Assembly: GCA_003388505.1 (NCBI GenBank)
Contig: QQVO01000005.1
Location: 1 to 64,000 of the forward strand
From: Planctomycetota bacterium
GTDB taxonomy: Bacteria > Planctomycetota > Planctomycetia > Planctomycetales > Planctomycetaceae
Direction: 5' to 3'
Length of the DNA: 64,000 bases
Shown: positions 9,436 through 17,805 of the stretch, piece after piece
Position numbering within the stretch: position 1 is the stretch's first letter
Layout of the letters: each line of letters opens with the position of its first letter
Made by a program: the position numbers and the translations under genes
The notes under the pieces: model-generated
The model's input: the letters and a program-made list of their open reading frames with translations, nothing else
The model's database searches: none
Told to the model about the DNA's origin: nothing

Positions 9436-9665
9436 CAAGGTCTCACTGAGAACAAAGGCAGGCGAGAGCAGTCCGGGCCCGGTCGCCGCGTGACGGTCAA
9501 TCTCTCAGGGAACTTCACCCGGACAATGTAGCACATGCTCCCGCCGCTCGGCCCCGCGGGAACCCCGGCCTCATCCTCATTGTTGCCGTCACACCGCATG
9601 GCGTAGCATCAAATGACCCGCTGCGTGGCCGCGGGTCGTCTTCACCGCTGTCGCTGCCTGACACC

Positions 9666-11948
9666 ATGATTCGCTCGATGTCGAACAGCGGCCGACTGAC
9701 TCCGTTTCCGCTTGTCGGCTTGCTGACTTTCTTGATGGGAGGCACATGCCTTGCGCTGGCCGCCATTCCCACGGACTCGCTCGCCGAACTGATGATTGTC
9801 GGAGAGGGTCGCACCGTCCGGGAACTCGCGCCGTTGCTTCGAGGCGTTCTGCTCGCTTTCGGCCTGTTCAGCCTGACGATCGCCGGGGTGTCCTGGCGGT
9901 TCGGCTCCCGCGCCGAGCGATGGCTCTCTCGGAGTGCGCTGGCACTCGATAGCGCGCCGGTGCCGCCGGGGCGGGAATGGCGTCGTTGGGTCGTCGTCAT
10001 CGGCGCGTTGGTCCTGCTGCACGACGCCCCCTCGCTGATCTGGGGCTACTTCGCAGCCGACGACTTCTGGCTGCTCAACGACGACCTGCATCTCTCCTGG
10101 CGCGAGTTGCTCACAACAACCCACAATGACCACGTCATCACCCTGCTCAGGCTGGAACTCCGCGCGATGCGCACTTTGTTTGGGGTATGGCCGGCTGCGT
10201 ACAACGCAGCCGTCCTGCTTTCGTTCACCGCGATGCTCCTCTCCGGCGTGATGCTGCTCCGCGAAGCGGGTGTCCGTCGCACGCCGGTCCTGCTCGCAGT
10301 GCTGCTATGCGTCGGTTGGACCCTGTGGGGTCAATTCACGACGGGCGACTATATCCTGCAGAAGTACATGCAGATCGCCACTCTCGGTGCGACCGCGCTC
10401 TGGGCCTGGTGTTGCTGGGTCGGCACCCGTCGCGGCCGCTGGCTCTGGCTTCTCGCCGCCTGCGCAACCGCCGCCTGCTGGATGAATGTCAGCGGATTCT
10501 ACGTCCCGTGCGCCGTCGCGTCCTTTGCACTGTGCGACATGATCGGGAATCGATCCTCCGCCGGAGCGGCGAGGGCGATCAAGCATCCGGGACCACTCGT
10601 CGCACTCGGCGTGGGCGTCATCTCAGCAGCGCTGTTCGACGCCTACGTCTATTCACTTCCGCAAAACACGGGGCTGCTCGAAACAGCCGCCGCGTCCCCC
10701 ACCCCCGCACTGATCGCGGTGCAGCTCTGGTCGTTTCTCGGCACGGTCACGCTCTCTCTGGTCATCCCGTTTCCCCACCATCTTGCGCAATTCGGCCTGC
10801 TGGAGGTCGGCTTCACGGCCTCACTCATCGCCCTGTCCGTATTGATTGCCGCCGCCGCCCGGCGCCTCGACCGACCGCTGCGCTGGCGGCTGTTCGGCCT
10901 GCTCATCACCACCGGAGGCGTGGCCCTGATGATCTGTCTCGGCCGCCCCTCCGCGGAATACGATCTCATCTGGCCTGCCAAATACACCGGTCCTGCCTTC
11001 TTCTGGCTCTGCCTCGTCCTTGCCTGCGTCTGCGACGGCCTCACGCGAAATGGATCCGTTCTGTTACTCAAAATCGTCGTCCTCTTCGTGGCCGCATCCT
11101 GGACGGCCCACATGGGCGGCAATCTCCTCTGTTTCAGCGGCGCGCCGTTCTTCAACGTCGACGCCTCCCGCTGGAGCCTGCTCCGCGAACACCGGCAGGA
11201 GCGGCAAGCCGTCGAAACGCTCCGTCGGGAAATCGTCCAACCGCTGCGGCGCCGGTCAGCCACAGTCACGCTCCCCGACTGCGAGGGCGCGATCCTCTGT
11301 CGCCGCTTTCCGGCGCTGGAGTTTGTCTGGGGCGAACAACCGCCGCTGTCGACGTTCGACGGCGTCCTGGCCGATCGACCCGAACAACTCGACTTCGTCC
11401 AGCATCAGCGCGGCTTGGGTCCGCTGCCGCGCGGAGTGCGGGCGGTCCCTTCCCTCAGGGATGCCGTCAGTCCGGAATTTCTGGAGGAACTCAAGTCGAA
11501 TCAAACTCTACGCGAATTGGTGTTGAGTACTCCCCAGATTCTCGGGACGACGGTGGGGGACGTCCCCGCTGGACACGCGCTCTCACTGGAGCCGATTCCG
11601 AACGCGACGACTGTCAGCCAATCTGAAACTGAACCGGGTGGCTCATCCGACGAGCCGCTTGAGCAGTTCGCCGTCGACGCCCGGTGGTCCCCGGAATCTC
11701 GACCGCTCCTGCTGATCCGACTCACCGCCGACTCCGTCAGCGCCCCCCCCGTGCTGCAATTGCAGTTTATCGGCCGAGACTTCGGCCCCAGTCCGGTGCA
11801 TGAATTGGCCTGGCCGGCAGACCGCCCGCCGGCGGCGCGGTTTGACCTGCTGCAACTCAACGGTTACGCCCTGGAGGGTGAGCTGGAGTCGCTTCAAGTG
11901 CTGGCCGCACCCCCTGGTTCCGTCCATAGCGTCCACCTCCCCCGTTGA
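9666..11948 (+). CDS. Large integral membrane protein, GT-C glycosyltransferase-like
   Basis: A 760-residue protein with about ten or more hydrophobic segments in residues ~10-500 and a soluble C-terminal domain of ~250 residues. After the third segment comes an acidic motif, YFAADDFWLLNDDLHLSW (~128-145), placed where GT-C enzymes that use lipid-linked sugars carry their catalytic aspartates. Together with the neighbouring glycosyltransferases and flippase-like protein this suggests sugar transfer on the outer face of the membrane. The C-terminal part has no recognised domain. It is divergent from the flippase gene across 230 bp. The family is inferred from topology and one motif only. Confidence 0.65.
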   Translation: MIRSMSNSGRLTPFPLVGLLTFLMGGTCLALAAIPTDSLAELMIVGEGRTVRELAPLLRGVLLAFGLFSLTIAGVSWRFGSRAERWLSRSALALDSAPVPPGREWRRWVVVIGALVLLHDAPSLIWGYFAADDFWLLNDDLHLSWRELLTTTHNDHVITLLRLELRAMRTLFGVWPAAYNAAVLLSFTAMLLSGVMLLREAGVRRTPVLLAVLLCVGWTLWGQFTTGDYILQKYMQIATLGATALWAWCCWVGTRRGRWLWLLAACATAACWMNVSGFYVPCAVASFALCDMIGNRSSAGAARAIKHPGPLVALGVGVISAALFDAYVYSLPQNTGLLETAAASPTPALIAVQLWSFLGTVTLSLVIPFPHHLAQFGLLEVGFTASLIALSVLIAAAARRLDRPLRWRLFGLLITTGGVALMICLGRPSAEYDLIWPAKYTGPAFFWLCLVLACVCDGLTRNGSVLLLKIVVLFVAASWTAHMGGNLLCFSGAPFFNVDASRWSLLREHRQERQAVETLRREIVQPLRRRSATVTLPDCEGAILCRRFPALEFVWGEQPPLSTFDGVLADRPEQLDFVQHQRGLGPLPRGVRAVPSLRDAVSPEFLEELKSNQTLRELVLSTPQILGTTVGDVPAGHALSLEPIPNATTVSQSETEPGGSSDEPLEQFAVDARWSPESRPLLLIRLTADSVSAPPVLQLQFIGRDFGPSPVHELAWPADRPPAARFDLLQLNGYALEGELESLQVLAAPPGSVHSVHLPR

Positions 11949-12073
11949 GAGGACGGTCGACGCGGGCGAAATCTTCGGCCGTCGTCGAACGCCCCTTTGA
12001 CTGCTGCGTGCAGGCGGGTACGATGAGAAAACATCGCTCGCGCAACTCCCATTCGCCATCCGGATCGCCTCCC

Positions 12074-13870
12074 ATGGACATTCGCCGCGCCTCACTGCGT
12101 GCTTTTCTGCTTGGGACTCTCATCGTCAGTTGGATGAGACCGGGGCCGGCCGCGGCGGCCGATCAGGCTCAGGTCCAACAGGCGATCACCAAGGGGACGA
12201 ACCTCCTGCGCTCGGAGATCGACAAGAGCGGCGGCGGCCAGAAAAGCTTGATCGCCGTCGCATTGATCAAGGCCAAGGAGCCTCCGGCTTCACCCGCGAT
12301 TCGCGCCGCCGTGGACGCGGTCCTGGCCAAAATTCAGGACGGTGCGTACGAACCTCCCAGCGCGGTGCACATTCAACTGTACGAGGCCGGCGTCGATGCG
12401 ATGCTGTTGGCGGACGCCGTGAAGATTCCTGACCAGAGCGACCCGGCGTACCTGGAGTTCGTTCACCCGTACAAGGAACAACTGGCCGCCATCACACGCT
12501 ATATCCTCAGTTATCAACTCTCCTCCGGCGCATGGGACTATCCCCCGGGACACCCTCGCGGACCGTCGGCCGGCGATACCAGTGTGACCCAGTACGCAAT
12601 GTTGGGCTTGTGGGCGGCCGCGAGGGCCGGCGTGGAAATCGACCCGACAGTCTGGGAACGCACGATCGAATGGCATATCGGCCGTCAGAATCGCGACGGC
12701 GGATTCGCATACGTCCCCGGAACGGACCACGGTTTCGGAGCAGGACGCTCCACATTGAACATGACGATCAATGCGGTCGGCAGCACTTACATCGCCCTCA
12801 TGCACCTCAACCCGGGGAATCTGCCCGACATCACTGATCCGAAAATCGCGCAACCTGCCGGGGCCGCGAAAAAAGACGACGAAAACGTCCGGTTCGGCGT
12901 CTTGGAAAAGGTCGACGTCGCCGAGGTCGACGACACTGACTCGGACGAAAGGCCGCAGGGCAAGATTCCACCGGCCACAGGGCAGTTGCTTGCGGCCGCT
13001 TACAACTGGATCGTCCCCCGCTTCAGACCAGAAAACGACGCCCCAGGCTATGACGCCTACTACTACTACTCACTCGAGCGAATGGCTGCGCTGGCCAGGA
13101 TGCCGAAGATCGGCGAGGCCGACTGGTTCAACGTCTGCGCCGATTACCTCATCCAGACCCAGGAGGATGACGGGGGCTGGGGCTCCTCGGCGCACGTCGG
13201 CGTCGGCGTCAACACCGCCTTCGCCGTCCTGTTCCTCACCCGTTCGACGGCGCAAGTCGTTGGAACTCCCGTCCCGGCGGATCCCATCGGCGGCGGACTG
13301 CAGAAGGGCGGCCGCGGCCTCTCGTTCGATGGGCTGGGCGGCGAGAAGCCGAAACAGCCGCTCGCCGAACTCGACGACCTGCTCGACAAACTCAGCGCCG
13401 CCGGGGACTTCACGATCGAAGAAGTTCAGGAACAGATCGTCAAGCAGGTGCAGATCGGAGACAAGGAAGCGCTCATCGAGCGGAAGGATCTCCTCGTCGA
13501 ATACGTGCAACATCCCGACGCCGAGGTCCGCCGCACCGCCGTCTGGGCGCTCGGCCGCACAAACGACTTGAGCCTCGCCAAACATCTGATCACAGCTCTC
13601 GACGACCAGGACCTCGGAGTGATTATCGAGGCCCGCAACGCGCTCTGCTGGCTGTCGCGCAAACCGACCGGCCTGGGCGAAGCAGCCGACCCCTTCGAGG
13701 ATCTGCCCGAAGACGCCACTGCCGAGCAGCGCAGCAGCGCGATCGCCGCCTGGCACGCTGAATTGATCCGCAAATGGGGCGAGTGGTATCTCGAACACCG
13801 CCCCTACAAGGACCGGGGAGACGAGTTCGAGGCGAATCTCTTGCGGAAGATCGCCGAAGCGGGAGGCTGA
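12074..13870 (+). CDS. Secreted squalene-cyclase-fold (prenyltransferase repeat) protein with C-terminal HEAT-like repeats
   Basis: A 598-residue exported protein. The ATG at 12074 is chosen because it begins a clear signal peptide (RRASLRAFLLGTLIVSW, then AAAADQ); the open frame extends further upstream without a plausible N-terminus. Residues ~30-450 carry the alpha6/alpha6 barrel repeats of squalene cyclases and prenyltransferases, with QW-type turns QLSSGAWDYP, QNRDGGFAYV and QEDDGGWGSS. The acidic DxDD motif of real cyclases is not found. Residues ~490-560 resemble HEAT repeats (VRRTAVWALGRTNDLSLAKHL). Such proteins are frequent in planctomycetes without known activity. A scaffold or binding role is more likely than terpene cyclisation. 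Confidence 0.82.
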   Translation: MDIRRASLRAFLLGTLIVSWMRPGPAAAADQAQVQQAITKGTNLLRSEIDKSGGGQKSLIAVALIKAKEPPASPAIRAAVDAVLAKIQDGAYEPPSAVHIQLYEAGVDAMLLADAVKIPDQSDPAYLEFVHPYKEQLAAITRYILSYQLSSGAWDYPPGHPRGPSAGDTSVTQYAMLGLWAAARAGVEIDPTVWERTIEWHIGRQNRDGGFAYVPGTDHGFGAGRSTLNMTINAVGSTYIALMHLNPGNLPDITDPKIAQPAGAAKKDDENVRFGVLEKVDVAEVDDTDSDERPQGKIPPATGQLLAAAYNWIVPRFRPENDAPGYDAYYYYSLERMAALARMPKIGEADWFNVCADYLIQTQEDDGGWGSSAHVGVGVNTAFAVLFLTRSTAQVVGTPVPADPIGGGLQKGGRGLSFDGLGGEKPKQPLAELDDLLDKLSAAGDFTIEEVQEQIVKQVQIGDKEALIERKDLLVEYVQHPDAEVRRTAVWALGRTNDLSLAKHLITALDDQDLGVIIEARNALCWLSRKPTGLGEAADPFEDLPEDATAEQRSSAIAAWHAELIRKWGEWYLEHRPYKDRGDEFEANLLRKIAEAGG

Positions 13871-13944
13871 CCGTTTCGCCGCGACAAGCAGGGGAGCGTT
13901 CCACCGGCACAACCGCGAGATTCACGTTGTGGCTCCGCGCCGCC

Positions 13945-14367
13945 TCAGCGACCGACCTGAGACTGCGAACGGAACCCCCGTGCCCGTTGCAGCAACTGGT
14001 CCTGATCGTCCAGTGCCGGATGCCGCGGCTGCAACTGATACGTGAAGTCCCGCCGATCCGTCACACGAAACGGCAACAGGTTGTCCGAGACGAACTCCAG
14101 CGGGAAGATCTGATACCACGGCGCACGCACCGGTTGCTGAACCGTCAAGGTTTCGTAGCCCGGCATCGACAGTTTGACCTCGCGCGTGCCGTAATACGTG
14201 AAGTCCGTCGAAAACGGCGTTTGCCCCACTTGCCGGCCGTCCAACTCGACCAATGCCCCCGGAGGGTTGGACCGAATCACCAACCGGCGGCTCACGCACC
14301 CCGTCCCGGCGCACAAGAGCAGCGCCGCCGTCAACAGGCGAGTCAATACAACACGAGACGGAGTCAT
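13945..14367 (-). CDS. PEGA-domain lipoprotein
   Basis: A 140-residue lipoprotein. The signal peptide ends in a lipobox LCAGTGC (Cys ~24), followed by RLVIRSNPPGALVELDGRQV and GQTPFSTDFTYYGTREVKL, the pattern of a PEGA domain, a small beta-sandwich found on surface proteins. The rest (~75-140) is of unknown fold, with VQQPVRAPWYQIFPLEF typical of planctomycete PEGA lipoproteins. The gene is convergent with the squalene-cyclase-fold gene (74-bp gap). Directly upstream of its ATG lies a very stable hairpin (14380-14397), and no ribosome binding site is obvious. Confidence 0.88.
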   Translation of the reverse strand: MTPSRVVLTRLLTAALLLCAGTGCVSRRLVIRSNPPGALVELDGRQVGQTPFSTDFTYYGTREVKLSMPGYETLTVQQPVRAPWYQIFPLEFVSDNLLPFRVTDRRDFTYQLQPRHPALDDQDQLLQRARGFRSQSQVGR

Positions 14368-14379
14368 GCTCTAGCAGAC

Positions 14380-14397
14380 GCCCGTGTTCGCACGGGC
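14380..14397 (-). promoter_or_regulatory. Stable hairpin in the 5' leader of the PEGA lipoprotein gene
   Basis: A perfect 7-bp GC-rich stem (GCCCGTG / CACGGGC) closes a 4-nt loop (CGAA on the minus strand). It ends 12 nt before the ATG of the PEGA gene, where a ribosome binding site would normally be. It could modulate translation or mark the start of a leader RNA. Structure is seen; function is inferred. Confidence 0.4.
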
Positions 14398-14736
14398 CTC
14401 CTGTCGAAGTGATGGTGAGAGTGTTGGGGAAGACGACCGGAATCGGTCTGAGAATCGGATCGCATTCTAAGGGGGCTCGCGAATCCCGCCAAGACGGCTT
14501 TCCACGCGCACACGCTCCACTCAACTTCCGCAAACTTCCTGTCTTCGCATGCATGCTGTCGATTCCGATGACGATCGGATAATCTACTGGTGCGTCAGTT
14601 CAGGCTCCTGCGGTTGAGCAGTTCTCGCGGGAGCACGAATCGTGCAGCGGTTCGTGCGGATTCGCGGTTCAGCAAACGGGAAAACAAAGCCTGGCAGGCC
14701 ACTCCGAGCCCTGTCAGTGACCCACAACTCGGGTGG

Positions 14737-14986
14737 GGCCCGGTGCCGAGGAACCGGGCCGAGGGGATTCTCGAATAGGACACGGATTTCCGCGGATTTG
14801 GCGGATCAGCACGGATTTCGCGGAGAATTCCTCAAGAGGCGGCAGCGCCGAGAGCGCATCGATTCAGCCGCGTATGGCGGCAACATACAATACTGCAATC
14901 AGTGAAAATCGGTCCCATCCGTGGCCATCCGCGTTCCATTCGAATCTCGCGGAGAGTCACTCGAATGGGGATCGAGAGATGTGTGT
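14737..14986 (+). repeat. Dispersed intergenic repeat, copy A
   Basis: About 245 bp that recurs, reverse-complemented and with roughly 80-85% visible identity, at 55926-56172. Landmarks shared by both are GGGGATTCTCGAA, GGATCAGCACGGATTTCGCG, CCTCAAGAGGCGGCAGCG, GAAAATCGGTCC, CATCCGCGTTCCATTCGAAT and GAGAGATGTGTGT. Copy A opens with an 8-bp stem hairpin (14737-14744 / 14753-14760). Both copies have CCTGTCAGTGAC nearby. No transposase is linked to it. It is probably a non-autonomous repeat family of this genome. Confidence 0.85.
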
Positions 14987-15026
14987 AAACGACAGATTCT
15001 CCCGCAACGAAAGCGGAGACGAAGCA

Positions 15027-16100
15027 ATGAACCCTCAGCACTTCGCTGCGACCGCATGCCTTGCCGTCACAACGACCCTGAACTCGCTCTGTGCCGCCGA
15101 GCCTGCGCCAACCGAGCCGGTGACGCTTTCGAATGTCGTCGATCCCGGTGCGAATGAGGCGACCGAACCGATCGCCGACGAGTTCTCGATGAACCGGGCC
15201 GTGCACTTTCTCGACTCGGCTTCGCTCAACTGGCAGAAAGAGCGGCAGTGCTTCACCTGCCATACCAACTACTCCTACCTCTACGCCCGTCCGCTGGTGT
15301 CGGCCGACGACGAATCCCACGAGACGGTCCGCAGTTTCGCCGAGGAGCTTGTCGCCACGCGTTGGCCCGAAAAGGGGCCTCGCTGGGATGCGGAAGTCGT
15401 CGCCACAGCCGCAGCCCTCGCATTCAACGACGCGCATACGACCGGGCAACTCGATCCGCTCACGCGCACCGCTCTGGACCGCATGTGGACGCTGCAACGC
15501 GAAGACGGAGGCTGGTCCTGGCTCGATTGTGACTGGCCGCCCATGGAGTCCGACGATGACTATGGAGTCACTCTGGCGGCCCTCGCCGTCGCCGTGGCGC
15601 CGGACGACTACGCGAAAACGGAGCAGGCCCGGCGAGGTCTGGCCGGCATTCAGAAGTATCTGGCTGGCAATCCTCCCCCGACGCTCCACCACCAGGCGAT
15701 GCTTCTCTGGGCCGGCAGCTATCTCCCGGAGTTGTTCTCCGAGGAGGATCGCAACCAGTGCGTCCGGCAGCTCTCCGCATTGCAGCACGCAGACGGCGGT
15801 TGGAGCCTCTCGTCGCTCGGAGACTGGCAGCGGGAGGATGGAACCCCCCAGAATGTTGACCAGAGTGACGGCTATGGCACCGGATTCGTGCTTTACATCC
15901 TCCGCCGCGCCGGTGTTGAGCCCGACGACGAGCGGATCCTGCGGGGGATCGCCTGGCTGAAACAGAACCAGCGCGAAAGCGGTCGCTGGTTCACCCGTTC
16001 GCTGAAAACTGACAGCGAGCACTTCATCACGCACGCCGGCACCGCGTTCGCCGTCATGGCGCTCATCGATTGCGCGCCTCAAGTCGCCCATGACGAGTGA
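15027..16100 (+). CDS. Secreted squalene-cyclase-fold protein with CXXCH haem-type motif
   Basis: A 357-residue exported protein. The start is placed at ATG 15027 because it begins a signal peptide (FAATACLAVTTTLNSLCAAE) after a GGAG ribosome binding site; the longer open frame upstream is repeat DNA. After cleavage comes MNRAVHFLDSASLNWQKERQ and then CFTCH at residues 75-79, a CXXCH motif typical of covalent c-type haem attachment. The remainder consists of squalene-cyclase/prenyltransferase barrel repeats with turns QREDGGWSWLDCDW, QHADGGWSLSS and QRESGRWFTRS. Single-haem binding would suggest a periplasmic redox role, but no distal axial ligand can be assigned. The catalytic DxDD motif of true cyclases is not seen. 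Confidence 0.82.
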   Translation: MNPQHFAATACLAVTTTLNSLCAAEPAPTEPVTLSNVVDPGANEATEPIADEFSMNRAVHFLDSASLNWQKERQCFTCHTNYSYLYARPLVSADDESHETVRSFAEELVATRWPEKGPRWDAEVVATAAALAFNDAHTTGQLDPLTRTALDRMWTLQREDGGWSWLDCDWPPMESDDDYGVTLAALAVAVAPDDYAKTEQARRGLAGIQKYLAGNPPPTLHHQAMLLWAGSYLPELFSEEDRNQCVRQLSALQHADGGWSLSSLGDWQREDGTPQNVDQSDGYGTGFVLYILRRAGVEPDDERILRGIAWLKQNQRESGRWFTRSLKTDSEHFITHAGTAFAVMALIDCAPQVAHDE

Positions 16101-16808
16101 TTGACGCGGCGAGTCGCATCGCGGGTTTTTAGATTTCGACCAAGACGTCGTGATCTCGCGAGACCAGGAGCCAGCGGTTTGGCCACAACACACTCGCGTC
16201 GAACAAGTTGCGACAAATCAACATTCGCGATTAGAACGGGCGGTCGCCGACCGGTCTCTGCGTGTGTACCATGCCTGAGGATCGCCTGAGCGGAACAGTT
16301 TCACGGTCCTCGCAAGGGGGGGCTCCCGGACGGCGATGACAACTGGCCGGACGCGCCATCGCGAGAATGCGTGCGATCCGGTCCGCTCACCGCGCCGCAA
16401 CTTGATTCCGCTCAAGGACCGTCTTAAAGTGAAGGGCTATCGCGAATTGCGTACCTTCCGTCAATTCAGGTGTTTGGGGTCGAGCGGTTCTCATGGAAAC
16501 ATGAAGCCCACTGGGTTTCGTGCGAACGTGCCGTGCAGCCAACCCGACAACAAAGTCCTGACAGGGCACTCGGGGAACTGAGCCTGCTGCCTCATTTCCC
16601 CCAACAGACGGAGTCCCGTTCGCGTAAGTGGTTCGTTCATCAAAGGTTCGTACCTGGCAAGCGCTGTTTTCTTGCCGGTCGTTTCGTATTGGCGTTCTTG
16701 TTCACCGGTTCATTCTGTTTTCCGCAGTTCCACCTCAACTCGCAGACACCGTGACCGGATTCCGTCTGCAAGCAGAGGCGGTGCGCAGCCAGCCGCTCAG
16801 GGGGTTCG
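16101..16808. other. 708-bp intergenic region, no gene recognised
   Basis: Short open frames on both strands here have no recognisable sequence and no ribosome binding site. The last 200 bp are visibly richer in A and T than the coding DNA around them and probably hold the promoter of the ABC operon at 16809, but I see no clean -35/-10 pair. No tRNA-like cloverleaf or strong terminator was recognised. Confidence 0.5.
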
Positions 16809-17723
16809 ATGACAGCCGAGTCCGTCATTCAGGTCAGGAATCTTTCCAAGGTCTATCGCGATTTCTGGGGTCGAAAAAAAGTTCAGGCGCTCAACTCGTT
16901 GAGCCTCGATGTCCGAAAAGGGGAGGTCTTTGGTCTGCTCGGGCCGAACGGCTCCGGAAAAACAACAACGCTCAAACTGCTGCTCGGACTCCTCTTCCCC
17001 ACGGAGGGAGAAGTGACCGTGCTCGGCGAACCCGCCCATGACGTCGGCAAGAATGAGCGAATCGGTTACCTGCCCGAGGAATCGTATCTCTACCGGTTTC
17101 TGAATGCCGACGAGACGCTCGATTTCTACGGCAAGCTCTTTGACATGCCGGCCGCCCAGAGGAAGGAACGGCGGGACGCTCTCATCAAGCAGGTCGGCCT
17201 CGAAAACGCCCGCCGGCGCCAGCTCAAGGAGTATTCCAAGGGCATGACGCGCCGCATCGGCCTCGCCCAGGCGCTCATCAACAACCCCGAACTCGTCCTG
17301 CTGGACGAACCGACGAGCGGCCTCGACCCCCTCGGCACGCGGGACATGAAGGACATGATCCTCAAGCTCCGCGAGGAGGGTAAGACCGTCGTCATGTGCA
17401 GCCACCTCCTCGCCGACGTTCAGGATGTCTGCGATCGCATCGCGATTCTCTACGCCGGCGAATTGAAGGTCATCGGCAACGTCAGTGAACTCTTGCAGAG
17501 CAACGAAGAGACCCAGTTGCTCACCTCGACCTTGAAAGACGATGCGGTCAAGGAAATCGAGGAGGTTCTCAAGAAACACGGCGCGCAACTGAAGAACGTG
17601 TCGCATCCCACGACCACGCTCGAGGAACTCTTCCTGAAGACAGTCAAGGAGAGCCGCGAACGCCCGGGACGTCGATTCGCCCCCGGAGAAGCGCCCGGAC
17701 AGGACAAGTCCGGCGCGGTGTAA
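16809..17723 (+). CDS. ABC transporter ATP-binding protein
   Basis: A 304-residue ATPase subunit that powers an ABC transporter of the ABC-2 type. Walker A GPNGSGKT is at 45-52, the signature is [16 protein letters not shown] (a YSKGM variant typical of exporters), Walker B is [13 protein letters not shown], and the switch histidine is in [12 protein letters not shown] ~75-residue C-terminal extension after the ATPase core ends in a basic, Pro/Gly-rich tail ([20 protein letters not shown]). It is followed after 82 bp by a permease gene and then a third gene in ATGA overlap, so all three are probably one operon and one complex. The exported substrate is unknown. Confidence 0.95.
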   Translation: MTAESVIQVRNLSKVYRDFWGRKKVQALNSLSLDVRKGEVFGLLGPNGSGKTTTLKLLLGLLFPTEGEVTVLGEPAHDVGKNERIGYLPEESYLYRFLNADETLDFYGKLFDMPAAQRKERRDALIKQVGLENARRRQLKEYSKGMTRRIGLAQALINNPELVLLDEPTSGLDPLGTRDMKDMILKLREEGKTVVMCSHLLADVQDVCDRIAILYAGELKVIGNVSELLQSNEETQLLTSTLKDDAVKEIEEVLKKHGAQLKNVSHPTTTLEELFLKTVKESRERPGRRFAPGEAPGQDKSGAV

Positions 17724-17805
17724 ACGGCGATCGGCGAACTGCGTTCGTTCGATTCCCAACAACGACTGATTTCTTTTCCTCGTGTTCACGGGACGTTGAC
17801 AGATC

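Larger units (their letters stand above)
14368..15026. other. 659-bp intergenic region with hairpin and dispersed repeat
   Basis: This gap lies between two divergent genes and holds no convincing gene. It contains the leader hairpin of the PEGA gene (14380-14397), a stretch with no recognised content (14400-14730), and copy A of a dispersed repeat (14737-14986). The open frame running through the repeat into the next gene is treated as non-coding because the same sequence recurs elsewhere in inverted orientation. Confidence 0.6.

Noticed and set aside
12074-13870. Functional squalene-hopene cyclase
   Set aside because: The fold and QW-like turns are there, but the DxDD acid motif is missing, the protein is exported, and HEAT repeats are attached.
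14733-15026. N-terminal extension of the CXXCH protein
   Set aside because: The frame is open, but this DNA is the dispersed repeat also found inverted at 55.9-56.2 kb. The signal peptide starts at 15027.
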